DNA of 46,455 bases from Deltaproteobacteria bacterium (GCA_016874775.1 VGTJ01000018.1:1-46455); one strand, 5' to 3'; positions 1 to 8,883 are shown, numbered from the stretch's first letter. The notes: generated from the letters alone by a model not told the origin. Translations and numbers: made by a program.

Positions 1-1
1 A

Positions 2-127
2 AGGCCTACAGGTCTCCGACGATGAGTTTCAAGCGCTCAATATCAAACCCGGTAAGTTTCATGGCGATTGGAACTATACGCTTCTTCCTCGCTCTTAATC
101 GGTAACTTAATTCTTGCCCATGCCTTA
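2..127. repeat. Left arm of 126-bp terminal inverted repeat
   Basis: Bases 2-127 are the exact reverse complement of 46330-46455, and identity stops at 128. The arm begins at the palindrome AGGCCT. Read on the minus strand it encodes the last ~41 codons of the small ORF seen intact at the right end, but with an unrelated upstream sequence here. The length is very close to a common maximum assembly k-mer (127), so a contig broken inside a repeat is the likeliest explanation. Confidence 0.95.
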
Positions 128-149
128 GGCTACGGCGCGTTACTTTTGT

Positions 150-184
150 CTTTGCCTGTGGCCTGCAGCCTCTAGCCTCTAGCC
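150..184. repeat. Degenerate heptanucleotide tandem repeat (xxxxGCC unit)
   Basis: Five consecutive 7-nt units all end in GCC: CTTTGCC, TGTGGCC, TGCAGCC, TCTAGCC, TCTAGCC. The array runs into the 3' end of the sensor fragment on the minus strand. It belongs to a class of 7-nt-period arrays found at many intergenic sites in this window. Confidence 0.7.
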
Positions 185-679
185 TTGTTTCGTATCGGCT
201 CCTCCGCCTGCGTATACTGCGCCACTCAGCGTACTCACTGTCGGAAGTGTATAGATGACGAACACTCGTCGTATAACCGATAGCGCAGCCGTAGAAGATG
301 AGATCATTCCTACGAGGACAAAGGTACAACAGAACTGATTGTCGTGAGAGAGGGAAGGGAGCATACCAATAGGAATCCATGCCCATCCTCCGCTGAGGAG
401 CACGGTGACAGCGACCTGCCAGTTGCTCCATTGCTCTGCCGTGTAGCGGGATGGGGAAAGGTCATACGCACGGATTAGTACGAGGCGTATCGAGGTGCTA
501 AGAAGCATGACCGCAAGCCATATGAGGAGGGATCTATGTGAAAGTTCCTTCCAGACCAACGCTGTCAGGGCAAGTGAAGTGAGCGGAATGGGGACAGTTG
601 TGGTCTTGACGTTCGAATAGAGAATCCGCACTTGCTCCGCGAGAACAAAAGTATCACGAGCTTCTGTATGAGATTCCAT
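179..679 (-). pseudogene. Truncated N-terminal membrane sensor domain (histidine kinase/GGDEF-type remnant)
   Basis: The 166-aa product begins with a short cytoplasmic stretch (EQVRILYSN) and then has about five hydrophobic segments. Polar turns of the type YDLSPSRYTAEQWSNWQ lie between them. This resembles the multi-TM N-terminal input domain that precedes PAS and kinase or diguanylate cyclase modules in large environmental sensor proteins; that assignment rests on recognition of the pattern only. The reading frame stops right after the TM region, next to a heptanucleotide array and the contig-end repeat, and no kinase or GGDEF sequence follows. It therefore looks like a fragment that lost its output domain. 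A stand-alone small membrane protein is the alternative. Confidence 0.5.
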
Positions 680-818
680 CGCTCTGAGAACAATCCCTTA
701 GGTAAAGTAATGATGACAGCAACTCGCCCTGTACCTTGTAAAATGGCACAGCGCGTGTAACCGAAAGGCAAAACGTCGGAAGAAGAAGTGATGGAAGAGG
801 AGTCCGGTTTTTCCTTGC

Positions 819-2252
819 CTATATTATCGTTACCACCCGAGGTGACTTTAAGCGCAGTAAGGAAAGAACCACAGCGATCGCACAGACAAAGGCGGCAAGA
901 AGAAAAACGTCTTGAAATGCGGGTATGAAACTCTGTGCGTTGTCGAGTGTGGGCAGACGCAGCTGCTCAGCATGGAACGCCCGACGACTGGCAAACATCA
1001 TACTCGCGCCGGTGACACCGAGGACCACTCCCAGCGTGCGCATCATTTGCGTCATACTTCCAGCCACCCCTTGCTGTTCGCGGGGAATGGCGCCCATGAC
1101 GAAATTCATGTTCGGAGCTTGAAAAAGACCGAGACCAATCCCTACGAGTCCTAAGGCGACGACGACCATCAGCGTATGCGAATTGGCATCAAGCTGGGCA
1201 ATACTCCACAACCCAAGTGCTTCTACACCTAAGCCGAGACTACTTAGCCGTGCGGTACCCAAGCGGTCTGACAGTTTTCCTGCCAATGGTGCAACAAGTG
1301 CCGTTGCCGCTGGACTCATAGTGAGTAACAACCCTCCACTCTTAGCGGTGTACCCCAACCCATTGACGATGTAATAGGGAACTAACAACCAGATTGCGAA
1401 CATTGAGCAGTTGGCCAAGACATTGAGCACGTTGGCGACGACGAATGCGGGACGACGAAACAGCTTGAGATCGACCACGGGTGCAGGTGTTCGTGCCTCA
1501 AAGAGGAGGAATACGACCAGACATAAGGCCGCACCGATGAACACTGTGACGACGAGCGGAGAGAGCCAACCGAGATCACGTCCGCGACTGATTGCCAGGA
1601 GGAATCCCGCAACACTGCCAGCCAGAGTCATTGCTCCTATCCAGTCAAACGGTTGGCTGTCTTGACGTATTGGTTGAAGAGCAATGCGGCTAAACGCGAG
1701 AGCTGCTAAGAGAATAGCTGGCAGTAGGCGAAAGAGGTACACTGCGCGCCAGCCGAAAGTATCGACGAGTATCCCACCGAGTAAGGGGCCTAACGCAAAA
1801 CCTACCGCCGCACTCATCTGAAAAATGCCAAGCGCCTGTCCTCGGGTTTCTGCTGGGGTTGTCAGGGTTACGAGCGCTGGTGCAGCGGCCAGTACCAGCG
1901 CGATACCAACTCCCTGCAGGACACGGGCGGCTAGAAAGAGCGAAAAAGTCGGCGCAATACCGCACAGCAAAAAGGCAAGCGCGCTCAGAACGAGGCCCCA
2001 CGTGAGCAGGCGTTGATGACCCCAGAGATCCGCAAGTCGCCCACAGCCGAGCAATAAGCTGGCGTAGGTCAGGACATAACTAATGACAATCCACTGCATG
2101 GACGGTACATCAAGAGAAAAGGCTGCAGCGATGGCTGGGAATGCGATGTTGACCGAAGAATCGAGAGACGATAACAGAGCGCTCAAGCTGGCCAGAAGGA
2201 GCACCAGACGTGGCGTCAAAGTACGAGGGGGCGTTGTGTCGATGAGTTCCAC
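819..2252 (-). CDS. MFS transporter, DHA2 (EmrB/QacA-like) drug exporter family
   Basis: This is an inner-membrane proton-coupled exporter of about 477 aa with roughly 14 hydrophobic segments, as expected for DHA2 members. Near the N-terminus it has the DSSVNIAFPAIA motif of TM1 (motif D1 region). It then shows motif A (GRLADLWGHQRLL) and the antiporter motif C (GFALGPLLGGILVD). The frame is open upstream as far as 2369, but that would overlap the divergent gene. The GTG at 2252 (product VELIDTTPP) gives a normal-length N-terminus just before TM1, so it was chosen with moderate certainty. The substrate cannot be told from sequence. The gene is divergent from the PEP-mutase family gene, with about 100 bp between the chosen starts. 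Confidence 0.9.
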   Translation of the reverse strand: MELIDTTPPRTLTPRLVLLLASLSALLSSLDSSVNIAFPAIAAAFSLDVPSMQWIVISYVLTYASLLLGCGRLADLWGHQRLLTWGLVLSALAFLLCGIAPTFSLFLAARVLQGVGIALVLAAAPALVTLTTPAETRGQALGIFQMSAAVGFALGPLLGGILVDTFGWRAVYLFRLLPAILLAALAFSRIALQPIRQDSQPFDWIGAMTLAGSVAGFLLAISRGRDLGWLSPLVVTVFIGAALCLVVFLLFEARTPAPVVDLKLFRRPAFVVANVLNVLANCSMFAIWLLVPYYIVNGLGYTAKSGGLLLTMSPAATALVAPLAGKLSDRLGTARLSSLGLGVEALGLWSIAQLDANSHTLMVVVALGLVGIGLGLFQAPNMNFVMGAIPREQQGVAGSMTQMMRTLGVVLGVTGASMMFASRRAFHAEQLRLPTLDNAQSFIPAFQDVFLLAAFVCAIAVVLSLLRLKSPRVVTII

Positions 2253-2354
2253 CTTGCTAAGCTGCGCATCACAACAAGAAATTTTCGCATCTAATTCAGA
2301 AGTTCGTTCATCTGTCAATCGACGGTGGAGGATGGGGAGGAAACAGGTATTTGT

Positions 2355-3251
2355 ATGACGCAGGCACAATCGTTACGGGCGATGTTATCTGAAGACCGGT
2401 TGCTGATGGCTGCAGGGGCGTATGATGTCATCTCAGCCCGCTTAGTAGAAGAAGCCGGGTTCCCACTAGTGTACTACTCAGGGGGGGTGTCGGCTGGGGT
2501 GCTCGGCTATCCTGACTTTGGTCTGCGGAGCCTCACTGAGATGGTGATCCAACTCAAAGGTGTGTGTCGCGCCGTGAGTGTGCCCGTGATTGCTGACGCT
2601 GAAGCTGGTTTTGGCTCGGTCCTGAATGTTGTCCATATGGTGCAAGAATATGAGCGCAGTGGGGTTGCAGGATTGCATATTGAAGACCAAGACTCCCCGC
2701 GTCGCTGCGGTCACCTGGGTGGCAAGGTGTTGGTCTCGGCGAAAGAACATGCCGCAAAGATTCGTGCGGCGACAGACAATCGCACGCAGTCGGATACGGT
2801 GATCATTGCGCGCATTGATGCCATTGCGGTGCATGGGGTCGATGATGCGATCGCGCGAGGAGAAGCCTATCGTGAGGCTGGTGCCGACATGCTCTTTTTC
2901 GAAGCGTTTGAAACCGTCAAACAAATGGAAAAGATTTGTCAGCGCTTCTCAAAGACGCCACTCGTTGTGAATATGGTCGAAGGGGGAAAGACGCCATTCT
3001 TGCCCGCACAAGATTTGCTTGAACTGGGGTTTCGTGTCGCCATCTATCCAGTCACGTCGATATTGGCGGCGACCTATCAGATGAAAAAGGTGCTGAAGTC
3101 CCTGCGCGAGACCGGGAGCACTCAAGGGAATTGGCACGAAATGTTGTCGTTTAACGAAGTGTTCAATGAGCTCCTCGGGTGGGATCAAGCATTGTCATTT
3201 ATCGATCATTATAGTGAGAAAAAGGACGAGAACGCGAAACGTAGAGGATAA
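2355..3251 (+). CDS. Isocitrate lyase/PEP mutase family enzyme
   Basis: The product is a 298-aa TIM-barrel enzyme of the ICL/PEPM superfamily, which makes or breaks C-C or P-C bonds next to a carboxylate under Mg2+. Visible hallmarks are YYSGG near residue 45, the Mg-binding DAEAGFG (family consensus D-A-D-x-G-x-G), the HIEDQ strand and the active-site loop RRCGHLGGK (family K-[KR]-C-G-H). The length fits methylisocitrate lyase, oxaloacetate decarboxylase or carboxyphosphonoenolpyruvate mutase relatives. No methylcitrate-cycle gene lies nearby, so the exact substrate is open. ATG 2355 was preferred to the GTG at 2325. A GGGGAGG run lies about 14 nt upstream of that ATG. Confidence 0.9.
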   Translation: MTQAQSLRAMLSEDRLLMAAGAYDVISARLVEEAGFPLVYYSGGVSAGVLGYPDFGLRSLTEMVIQLKGVCRAVSVPVIADAEAGFGSVLNVVHMVQEYERSGVAGLHIEDQDSPRRCGHLGGKVLVSAKEHAAKIRAATDNRTQSDTVIIARIDAIAVHGVDDAIARGEAYREAGADMLFFEAFETVKQMEKICQRFSKTPLVVNMVEGGKTPFLPAQDLLELGFRVAIYPVTSILAATYQMKKVLKSLRETGSTQGNWHEMLSFNEVFNELLGWDQALSFIDHYSEKKDENAKRRG

Positions 3252-3272
3252 GTATGCCCTGATTTTCTTGCT

Positions 3273-3321
3273 ATCACGTAACACGTATCACGCATCACGG
3301 GTTACGTATTACGTGCTGCGT
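3273..3321. repeat. Degenerate heptanucleotide tandem repeat (ATCACGn / nTTACGT units)
   Basis: Seven 7-nt units lie end to end: ATCACGT, AACACGT, ATCACGC, ATCACGG, GTTACGT, ATTACGT, GCTGCGT. The first four and last three are two related unit types, roughly inverted relative to each other. The array fills the gap between the PEP-mutase and DUF6178 genes. Confidence 0.85.
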
Positions 3322-3336
3322 GTTGCCACGAGCTTT

Positions 3337-4998
3337 ATGAACGTCATCACCAAAGATGTTTTCACCTCCCTCGCTCTCCACGATCAGGTTGCGCGCCTTG
3401 GTCAGGTTGATGCCAAGACGCGACAAGATTTGATTTTATCCTCGCGCTATAGCCTTGATCTTGTACGGTTGCTGTCGCCGGAGATGCTCTTCTATACGAT
3501 TAAAGAGATTGGCTTGGTCGATGCGGTCGGCTTACTCGCGCTGGCTTCCCCGGATCAAGTACGCGACATGATGGATCTCGACTGCTGGCGCAAAGATCAT
3601 CTCGACGAACAACGCACGCTGACCTGGCTGATGTTGCTCGACGAATCTGGCAGTGGAAAACTCGCTCAGTGGGCGTTGCGTGCGGATGTTGAACTGCTTG
3701 TGCTACTCATTCGCCGTCACTTTGAGATTGTGCGGAAAGCCGACATCGAAGAAGACCCGGACTTTAACCAGAGTCTCTATTTCACCTTTGACGATCAGTA
3801 TTTGCTCCGTTTCATGGGCGATGAAGAACCGATCCTTCACCTCTTGTTAGAGCGTATCCGAGTGCTCGATTACCGGCTGTACACCTACATTCTAGAAAAC
3901 TGCCTGATGGAACTGGACAGCAGTTTAGAAGAAGGAGCATTTCGTTGGCGCACGGCACGCCTCGCTGATCGTGCGTATCCAGACTATGAAGAAGCGCAGG
4001 CGCTCTTCCGTGTTGTTGTGCCAGAGTCGATTGGTCGTGAACGCTTTCCTCGTATTGGCGGGCACCCGCTCCGTTTTGCTGAGGGGGAAGCGCTGATCCC
4101 ATCTGACCATGCGTTGATGTTGTTGGATGTGGCGAACTCATTTTTCCTCCGTGCCTTAGATCAGCTTTCGCCGGATGTGGTCGAGGCACTGAGCCATGAT
4201 CTCGCAGTACTGACGAATCAAGTGGTCATTGCTGAAGGAGCTGATCCTGGTGAAGTAAGTGATGTCCGACGATGTGTAGAACTTGCGCACGACTGCTTGA
4301 ATATTGGGTTAGAATATCTGGCCAAGGGAGATGAGCGGCAAGCCGTATACCTCTTACACGAAACGATGCTGCGCCCTTTCTTTCAAATTGGGCGGAGCGT
4401 GACGTTGCGCTTGGGTCAGCAGGCGCGTGAGGTTGCACGTGATCTCCAGCATCGCATCGGTGAACCGTGGGTTGGACTAGTCGATTCGCCGTTTCGTGAA
4501 GCGACGGCCGGGGCTCAACGTCGACAGCCACTGTTTTTCCGTGGCCTGGAAACCCCTGGCGAGATTTTGTTTCGACCATTCCGTTCGCTGACCGATGTTG
4601 TGCGCGTAGAAGCGTTACTTGCACAGGTTCCCGTGTGGTTTTCGGTTTTTGCTAAACTTGAACTCTTACCCCAAGAGGCTGAATTCGAGCAGGTCTCACT
4701 CGCAGTGCTCTGGAACACCATGTTTGCACGCTGGGTCGTTACCCAGAACGTTGATATCAAACCTCTGCGACGCAGAGATCTCAACACGTTACAGAGAAAA
4801 CTGCGTGGAAGTCAGCTTGATACCCAACGAGTCGCTTTCCAAAGATTTGTTGCCGACCACTGCCAGCTGTCACCGCAAGAATCGCAGGCGTTACATACCT
4901 TGGCAGAGCACGCATTGGAAAAACTGCATGAGGCACTGACTGTTGATGCGATGACGATTGAATTGCGCTTCATTGAAGGTTTGTTAATGGAAGAGTAG
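3337..4998 (+). CDS. DUF6178 family protein
   Basis: This 553-aa soluble protein has no signal peptide or TM segment. I recognise the DUF6178 pattern: LSPEMLFYTIKEIG near residue 50, then DLDCWRKDHLD, a WLMLL segment, FTFDDQYLLRFMG, and a C-terminal half rich in helical Leu repeats. The family is widespread in former Deltaproteobacteria and has no established function that I know of. The start at ATG 3337 was chosen because the upstream open frame overlaps the previous gene and runs through a heptanucleotide array. The Shine-Dalgarno is weak. It follows the PEP-mutase gene in the same direction after 85 bp. Confidence 0.85.
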   Translation: MNVITKDVFTSLALHDQVARLGQVDAKTRQDLILSSRYSLDLVRLLSPEMLFYTIKEIGLVDAVGLLALASPDQVRDMMDLDCWRKDHLDEQRTLTWLMLLDESGSGKLAQWALRADVELLVLLIRRHFEIVRKADIEEDPDFNQSLYFTFDDQYLLRFMGDEEPILHLLLERIRVLDYRLYTYILENCLMELDSSLEEGAFRWRTARLADRAYPDYEEAQALFRVVVPESIGRERFPRIGGHPLRFAEGEALIPSDHALMLLDVANSFFLRALDQLSPDVVEALSHDLAVLTNQVVIAEGADPGEVSDVRRCVELAHDCLNIGLEYLAKGDERQAVYLLHETMLRPFFQIGRSVTLRLGQQAREVARDLQHRIGEPWVGLVDSPFREATAGAQRRQPLFFRGLETPGEILFRPFRSLTDVVRVEALLAQVPVWFSVFAKLELLPQEAEFEQVSLAVLWNTMFARWVVTQNVDIKPLRRRDLNTLQRKLRGSQLDTQRVAFQRFVADHCQLSPQESQALHTLAEHALEKLHEALTVDAMTIELRFIEGLLMEE

Positions 4999-5051
4999 CC
5001 CGTATTGCGTGAGCGTTCGCTTTTGGCAAGAATTTGACTCAGTGAATGAAA

Positions 5052-5138
5052 TCCTCCCTCTCCCTCCTTTGACAAAAGAGGGGAGATGAAGCTCCCTTTG
5101 ATAATGGGGGCCGCGCCTCGCGCGGAGGGATTTGGGAG
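5052..5138. repeat. Imperfect intergenic hairpin, CCTCCCTCTCCC type
   Basis: The spacer between the DUF6178 gene and xdhC has a pyrimidine-rich run (CCTCCCTCTCCCTCC), a short TTTGACAAAAG centre, purine-rich runs, a GCGCCTCGCGC mini-palindrome and GGAGGGATTT. The outer arms (AAATCCTCCC / GGAGGGATTT) are imperfectly complementary. It is probably an eroded member of the repeat class seen at 6343 and 29560. Confidence 0.4.
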
Positions 5139-5176
5139 CGTTGAGAACGAACAGAAGATATTGGGGTCATAACGTT

Positions 5177-6328
5177 ATGGATAACCTCTGGGATCGTGCT
5201 GAAGAATTGCTTGCCGCGGGAAAACCGTTTGTACTAGCCACAATCATTCGCACCCGTGGCTCTGTCCCGCGTGAAGTTGGTGCAAAAATGGTCGTGCCAC
5301 GTGAAGGGCAGCCATTTGGTACCATTGGCGGTGGCTGTGGCGAGGGTGAAGTTTTGCGCCGCGCCTACCCGCTGTTTGATGAGAACCAACCGCCACGTGT
5401 GGTTGAAGTTGACCTTACTGGTGACTTCGATCAAGACGAGATTCAGGTGTGTGGTGGGTTGATGGATGTCGCACTTGATCTCTGGAAACCGGATGAGCAC
5501 CGGGAGCTCGTACATGCTTTGGCTGAAGCAACACGGGCACGCCGCCCCACCGCTCTAGTGACGGCGATCAATCCGGTGACTGGCCTTCCCGCTGGGGCTA
5601 AGAGTTGCTTATCGCTGGGAGCCGAAGGCACTAAACTCACTCCAAGTTTAGAGCTTGATCCGGTGACGATACAGACATTTAGCAGTTCAGTTTCTGCTGG
5701 TACTCCGCAACTGTTCTCGGTCTCGCCTCAGGGCGAGGTGATCGAAGATGCCGTTGCCCGCGGAAAGGACTGGCCGCGCGTGTTTGTCGATGTCCAACCT
5801 GGACAACAGACTCTGGTGATTGTTGGCGCAGGCCATATTGCCCAGCCGTTGTGTGAAATCGGGCAAATGCTTGGTTTTCGTACGATTGTGATTGATGATC
5901 GCCACGCTTTTGCTAATCGGGATCGTTTTCCTCGTGCGACAGATGTTCGCGTTGGACCATTTGTCGAGACGCTCGATAGTCTGGAGGTCAACGAGCATAC
6001 GTTCGTTGTGGTCGTGACGCGTGGACATGTGTGGGATGAAGCCTCGGTGAAAGCTGTGATTCGCCGGAAGCCAGCATATCTCGGCATGATCGGTAGTAAA
6101 CGTCGCGCGAAAGCGACCCTCGAACGCCTCATTGAGCAAGGCTACAGTTCCGAAGAACTCAGCCGGGTGCACACACCGATGGGACTAGATATTGCGGCAG
6201 CGACGCCAGCAGAGATTGCCGTGGCAATTGCGGCAGAGGTTATTCGCGTTCGTCGTGATGGACCACTTGAGACAATTTCTATCGCCGCTAAGGCGCGACC
6301 CAGTGGGGCGGTGAAGTTTGAGGGGTGA
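5177..6328 (+). CDS. xdhC: XdhC/CoxI family molybdenum-hydroxylase maturation protein
   Basis: XdhC proteins bind molybdenum cofactor and help insert its sulfurated form into xanthine dehydrogenase-type or CoxL-type enzymes in the cytoplasm. The 383-aa product has the N-terminal XdhC_CoxI domain (ATIIRTRGSVPREVGAKM, GTIGGGCGEG, conserved Cys in QVCGG). Its C-terminal Rossmann domain carries VIVGAGHIAQPL, VVVVTRGH, YLGMIGSKRR and the tail GLDIAAATPAEIAVAI. ATG 5177 is chosen because the N-terminus then starts directly at the domain; the ribosome site is weak. A MobA-like nucleotidyltransferase follows after 76 bp, the classic partner. No molybdenum hydroxylase structural gene lies in the window. 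Confidence 0.92.
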   Translation: MDNLWDRAEELLAAGKPFVLATIIRTRGSVPREVGAKMVVPREGQPFGTIGGGCGEGEVLRRAYPLFDENQPPRVVEVDLTGDFDQDEIQVCGGLMDVALDLWKPDEHRELVHALAEATRARRPTALVTAINPVTGLPAGAKSCLSLGAEGTKLTPSLELDPVTIQTFSSSVSAGTPQLFSVSPQGEVIEDAVARGKDWPRVFVDVQPGQQTLVIVGAGHIAQPLCEIGQMLGFRTIVIDDRHAFANRDRFPRATDVRVGPFVETLDSLEVNEHTFVVVVTRGHVWDEASVKAVIRRKPAYLGMIGSKRRAKATLERLIEQGYSSEELSRVHTPMGLDIAAATPAEIAVAIAAEVIRVRRDGPLETISIAAKARPSGAVKFEG

Positions 6329-6342
6329 TGGCAGCTCTTTCT

Positions 6343-6381
6343 CTCCCCTCTCCCTTGGCGGGAGAGGGCTAGGGTGAGGGT
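6343..6381. repeat. CCCTCTCCC/GGGAGAGGG intergenic hairpin repeat, copy 1
   Basis: The motif CCCCTCTCCC, a short loop and GGGAGAGGG are followed by CTAGGGTGAGGGT. Nearly the same 39 bp occur at 29560-29598, including the CTAGGGTGAGGGT tail. The element sits between xdhC and the mobA-like gene. Confidence 0.8.
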
Positions 6382-6404
6382 GCTTTCGGCTACGAATCTC
6401 CAAC

Positions 6405-6995
6405 ATGATCTCCGCAATCCTCCTCGCCGCCGGTGAATCCCGCCGCATGGGGTCAGCCAAGGCGCTGCTGCACTATCAAGGCCAGACTTTCATTTCTCGC
6501 ATTTGCCATGCCTTTCTCACTGCCGGTGTTGATGAACTCATCGTCGTTCTCGGTGCCCGGGCTGATCAACTCCGTGACGCATTGCCACCGCACCCCAAGC
6601 TTCGCACGGTCGTGAATTCACGCTACCAACTTGGTCAGCTCTCTTCACTGATGGTTGGTATCGGTGCGTTATCGCCTGACAGTGAGGCCGCAATCGTCAA
6701 TCTTGTCGATCACCCGATGATCGAGGCCGACACGGTCCAAGCCCTCATCGCTTCGTTTCGTACTGCGCCGCTACCAATTCTCATTGCTTCATACCAAGGC
6801 AAACGTGGTCACCCAGTGTTATTTTCCAGCCAGGTCTATGGGGAAATTCTTGCCGCGCCGCTCGACCAAGGGGCGAAAGTGGTCGTACGCAAAGATCCGA
6901 CTCGTGTTCGTGAAATTCCGCTCGATGATCCCGGTATTCTCGCCGACATCGATACACCGGCAGATTATGCGCACTACGTCGGTAGCAAGAAATAG
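6405..6995 (+). CDS. MobA-like NTP transferase (MocA/molybdenum cofactor cytidylyltransferase type)
   Basis: The 196-aa product is a single NTP_transf_3 domain. It shows the signature LLAAGESRRMGSAKALL (dinucleotide-binding loop with catalytic Lys), SSLMVGI, a Mg-binding NLVDHPMI (usual D-x-P variant) and GKRGHPVLF, and it ends at DIDTPADY. MocA-type enzymes attach CMP to molybdopterin for xanthine dehydrogenase-family enzymes. The adjacent xdhC makes this role more likely than the GMP-adding MobA role, but substrate choice (CTP or GTP) is inference. The ATG at 6405 opens exactly at the domain. Confidence 0.88.
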   Translation: MISAILLAAGESRRMGSAKALLHYQGQTFISRICHAFLTAGVDELIVVLGARADQLRDALPPHPKLRTVVNSRYQLGQLSSLMVGIGALSPDSEAAIVNLVDHPMIEADTVQALIASFRTAPLPILIASYQGKRGHPVLFSSQVYGEILAAPLDQGAKVVVRKDPTRVREIPLDDPGILADIDTPADYAHYVGSKK

Positions 6996-7087
6996 CGCCG
7001 GTACGTACGCAATTCCTCTCTGCTCCCTTGCCTTTGCCGCGGAAAAAGACCAAGACAGAGGGCTATTCTGCTGCAAAGGAGCTGAGC

Positions 7088-8284
7088 GTGGGGACTGAAC
7101 CTGTTGCGTATCGTTGGTGGGTGCTGGCCAATGCGTTTTTGATCTTTGTCATGGCCTTTGGTATGGGCTGGACATATATCGTGATGTTAGTGCAGCAAGT
7201 CCTGCAAGACCTCGGGCTGCAAATGTCAGATTGGGGAAGCCTGTGGTCAGCCATTTCTCTCGGCACTGTTTTGTTTGCCATCATCGGCGGGGTCCTTGGT
7301 GATCGGTTTGGCATCCGTCTTTCGGTTGGATTAGGTACAACCTTCATGGGACTGTTCTTGTTGCTGCGTGGAACTGCGACGAGTTTCGGTTCGCTGTACC
7401 TCTGGATGCTGCTGTTCGGCCTGGCACTTGCTGTGACATTCTCCAATGTTCCCAAAGCGCTAGGCATGTGGTTTCCCCCAGGGGAGTTCGGACTCGCCAA
7501 CGGTGTCACCCAAGCGGGATATGGCGTTGGCGCAGGACTGGCAACAGTCCTCACGCCATTGATTGTTGAGGCTGTCGGTGGCTGGCGTTCGCTTACTTCT
7601 ATTTTGGGGGTTGTCACCATTGCACTGGGAGTGCTGTGGCTTCTGACGGTAAAGGATCGGGTGGTGGCGACGGCGCAACTCACTGAGCGAGTTGGTATTG
7701 GTGCGTCGATACAGCGGGTTCTGCACGTGCGGGATGTCTGGATCATCGCTGGTTGTTACTTTCTCTTCTTGGGCGGGTATATCGCACTGATTGGTTATGC
7801 TCCGACCTATCTGGTGTCTGAGCAAGGGATGACCGCTCCTGCTGCCGGTGTAGTGCTCTCCATCGTCATGTGGGTCTATGTGGCCGGCGCTTTTGTCTTG
7901 CCGACGATGTCTGATCGAGTGGGGCTGCGGAAGGCATTTTATGTACCCTGTATGTTTACCACCGGGGTTTTCATTATCGCTGGGGCGTTCCTCGTTGGCA
8001 CGCCACTGTGGGTCGCTGCGGCAATTTGGGGCTTTGCTGCAGGGGCATCGCCGATCGCATTCGTTGTACCATTGGAAATGGCTGGCGTGGGAACGGCCTT
8101 AGCAGGATCAGCCTTAGGGGTAGCCGTCACTGCTGGATACCTTGGTGGGTTTGTTGGTCCGCTGATCTGTGCGCGCCTTGCCGAGGCCTCCCCCGTCGCT
8201 GGTTTTGCCTTCGGTGGCGTGTGCTACGCGTTGTCGGCACTGCTGTTCTTATTGATTAAAGAAACTGGCCCGCGTCGCGCTTGA
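7088..8284 (+). CDS. MFS transporter (12-TM, NarK/CynX/OFA-like)
   Basis: The product is about 398 aa with 12 predicted TM helices. Motif A is GVLGDRFGIRLS after TM2, and a GYGVGAG stretch lies in TM5. The second half repeats the fold (SDRVGLRKAF at the loop equivalent to motif A). GTG 7088 was chosen over the upstream TTG at 7028 because AAAGGAG at 7075-7081 is an excellent Shine-Dalgarno six bases upstream of it. Downstream of the xdhC/mobA-like pair, it may import a substrate or product of the same pathway; no residue identifies the substrate. It runs in the same direction as its neighbours. Confidence 0.88.
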   Translation: MGTEPVAYRWWVLANAFLIFVMAFGMGWTYIVMLVQQVLQDLGLQMSDWGSLWSAISLGTVLFAIIGGVLGDRFGIRLSVGLGTTFMGLFLLLRGTATSFGSLYLWMLLFGLALAVTFSNVPKALGMWFPPGEFGLANGVTQAGYGVGAGLATVLTPLIVEAVGGWRSLTSILGVVTIALGVLWLLTVKDRVVATAQLTERVGIGASIQRVLHVRDVWIIAGCYFLFLGGYIALIGYAPTYLVSEQGMTAPAAGVVLSIVMWVYVAGAFVLPTMSDRVGLRKAFYVPCMFTTGVFIIAGAFLVGTPLWVAAAIWGFAAGASPIAFVVPLEMAGVGTALAGSALGVAVTAGYLGGFVGPLICARLAEASPVAGFAFGGVCYALSALLFLLIKETGPRRA

Positions 8285-8321
8285 CAGCGTCGCGCAAAGT
8301 TTGTAATCCTCCTTTCAGAGT

Positions 8322-8344
8322 CAAAGGACAATTTTACTCCTTTG
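8322..8344. promoter_or_regulatory. Candidate operator upstream of the Rrf2 gene
   Basis: A perfect 7-bp inverted repeat, CAAAGGA then 9 nt then TCCTTTG, lies 10-32 bp upstream of the GTG start and touches the Shine-Dalgarno (GGGAG). Rrf2 regulators often bind such AT-centred dyads in their own leader. It has no U-tract, so it is unlikely to be a terminator of the upstream transporter gene. Confidence 0.45.
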
Positions 8345-8354
8345 GGAGACTGGA

Positions 8355-8810
8355 GTGAGACTCAGCCGCGAAAGTGGATACGGGATTGATGGACTGGTTG
8401 CATTGGCGGAACAACCAGCTGGTACGGTATTGCTCCTGACTGAGATTGCGACGGCTCAACAGCTGCCCCAGAGTTTTCTTGCCAAAATTTTTCAGAAACT
8501 GGCTCGTCACGGTATTGTGCGGTCGTTCCGCGGTGCGGTCCGTGGGTACGCCTTAGCGCAACGTCCGGAGCATATTTCACTGAAAGCAGTTTTGTTGGCG
8601 ATTGAGGGACCAGAGTTGTTTGAGCGGTGCGTTCTCTGGAGTGATCGTTGTGCGTCCCGTAACCCGTGTCGATTGCATGCGCAGTGGGTTGAGGTTGTAC
8701 GGGACGTCCATGAGCCTTTGCTGATGCGAACAACCTTGGCTGATGTCCTGGCGAGTAAACCTCACCAACGCAAACGTCCGCGGCGCAAGCAGGCACTTGG
8801 CAAGCGGTGA
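8355..8810 (+). CDS. Rrf2 family transcriptional regulator with putative Fe-S cluster cysteines
   Basis: This 151-aa DNA-binding protein carries an N-terminal winged helix (YGIDGLVALAEQ, LPQSFLAKIFQKLARHGIVRSFRG). Cys92, Cys99 and Cys105, with His108, follow the helix. The spacing C-x6-C-x5-C-x2-H is close to the cluster ligands of IscR (92/98/104/107) and NsrR. An iron-sulfur sensor of redox, NO or iron status is therefore likely. The C-terminus is basic (PHQRKRPRRKQALGKR) and probably flexible. The start is GTG 8355 with GGGAG about 6 nt upstream. Candidate targets are itself (dyad at 8322) and the following ppk2 gene. It is too divergent to name as iscR, and no isc/suf genes are near. Confidence 0.88.
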   Translation: MRLSRESGYGIDGLVALAEQPAGTVLLLTEIATAQQLPQSFLAKIFQKLARHGIVRSFRGAVRGYALAQRPEHISLKAVLLAIEGPELFERCVLWSDRCASRNPCRLHAQWVEVVRDVHEPLLMRTTLADVLASKPHQRKRPRRKQALGKR

Positions 8811-8883
8811 AGGCAGAAATGCAGGGGTCTGCGAATTCGCGAGTGGGAAGCACGACAAGTCGTGCGGAAAGTGAGCGGTTCTT

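Noticed and set aside
150-184. CRISPR array
   Set aside because: The repeats are 7 nt, adjacent and degenerate, with no spacers; no cas gene is in the window.
6-431. Open frame of 141 codons on the minus strand at the left end
   Set aside because: It crosses the sensor remnant in another frame and the heptanucleotide array, has no ribosome site, and only its last part matches the small ORF at the right end.
7063-7746. 227-codon open frame on the minus strand
   Set aside because: It is antisense to an MFS transporter with clear motifs and has a shadow-like Ser/Thr/Pro-rich composition.
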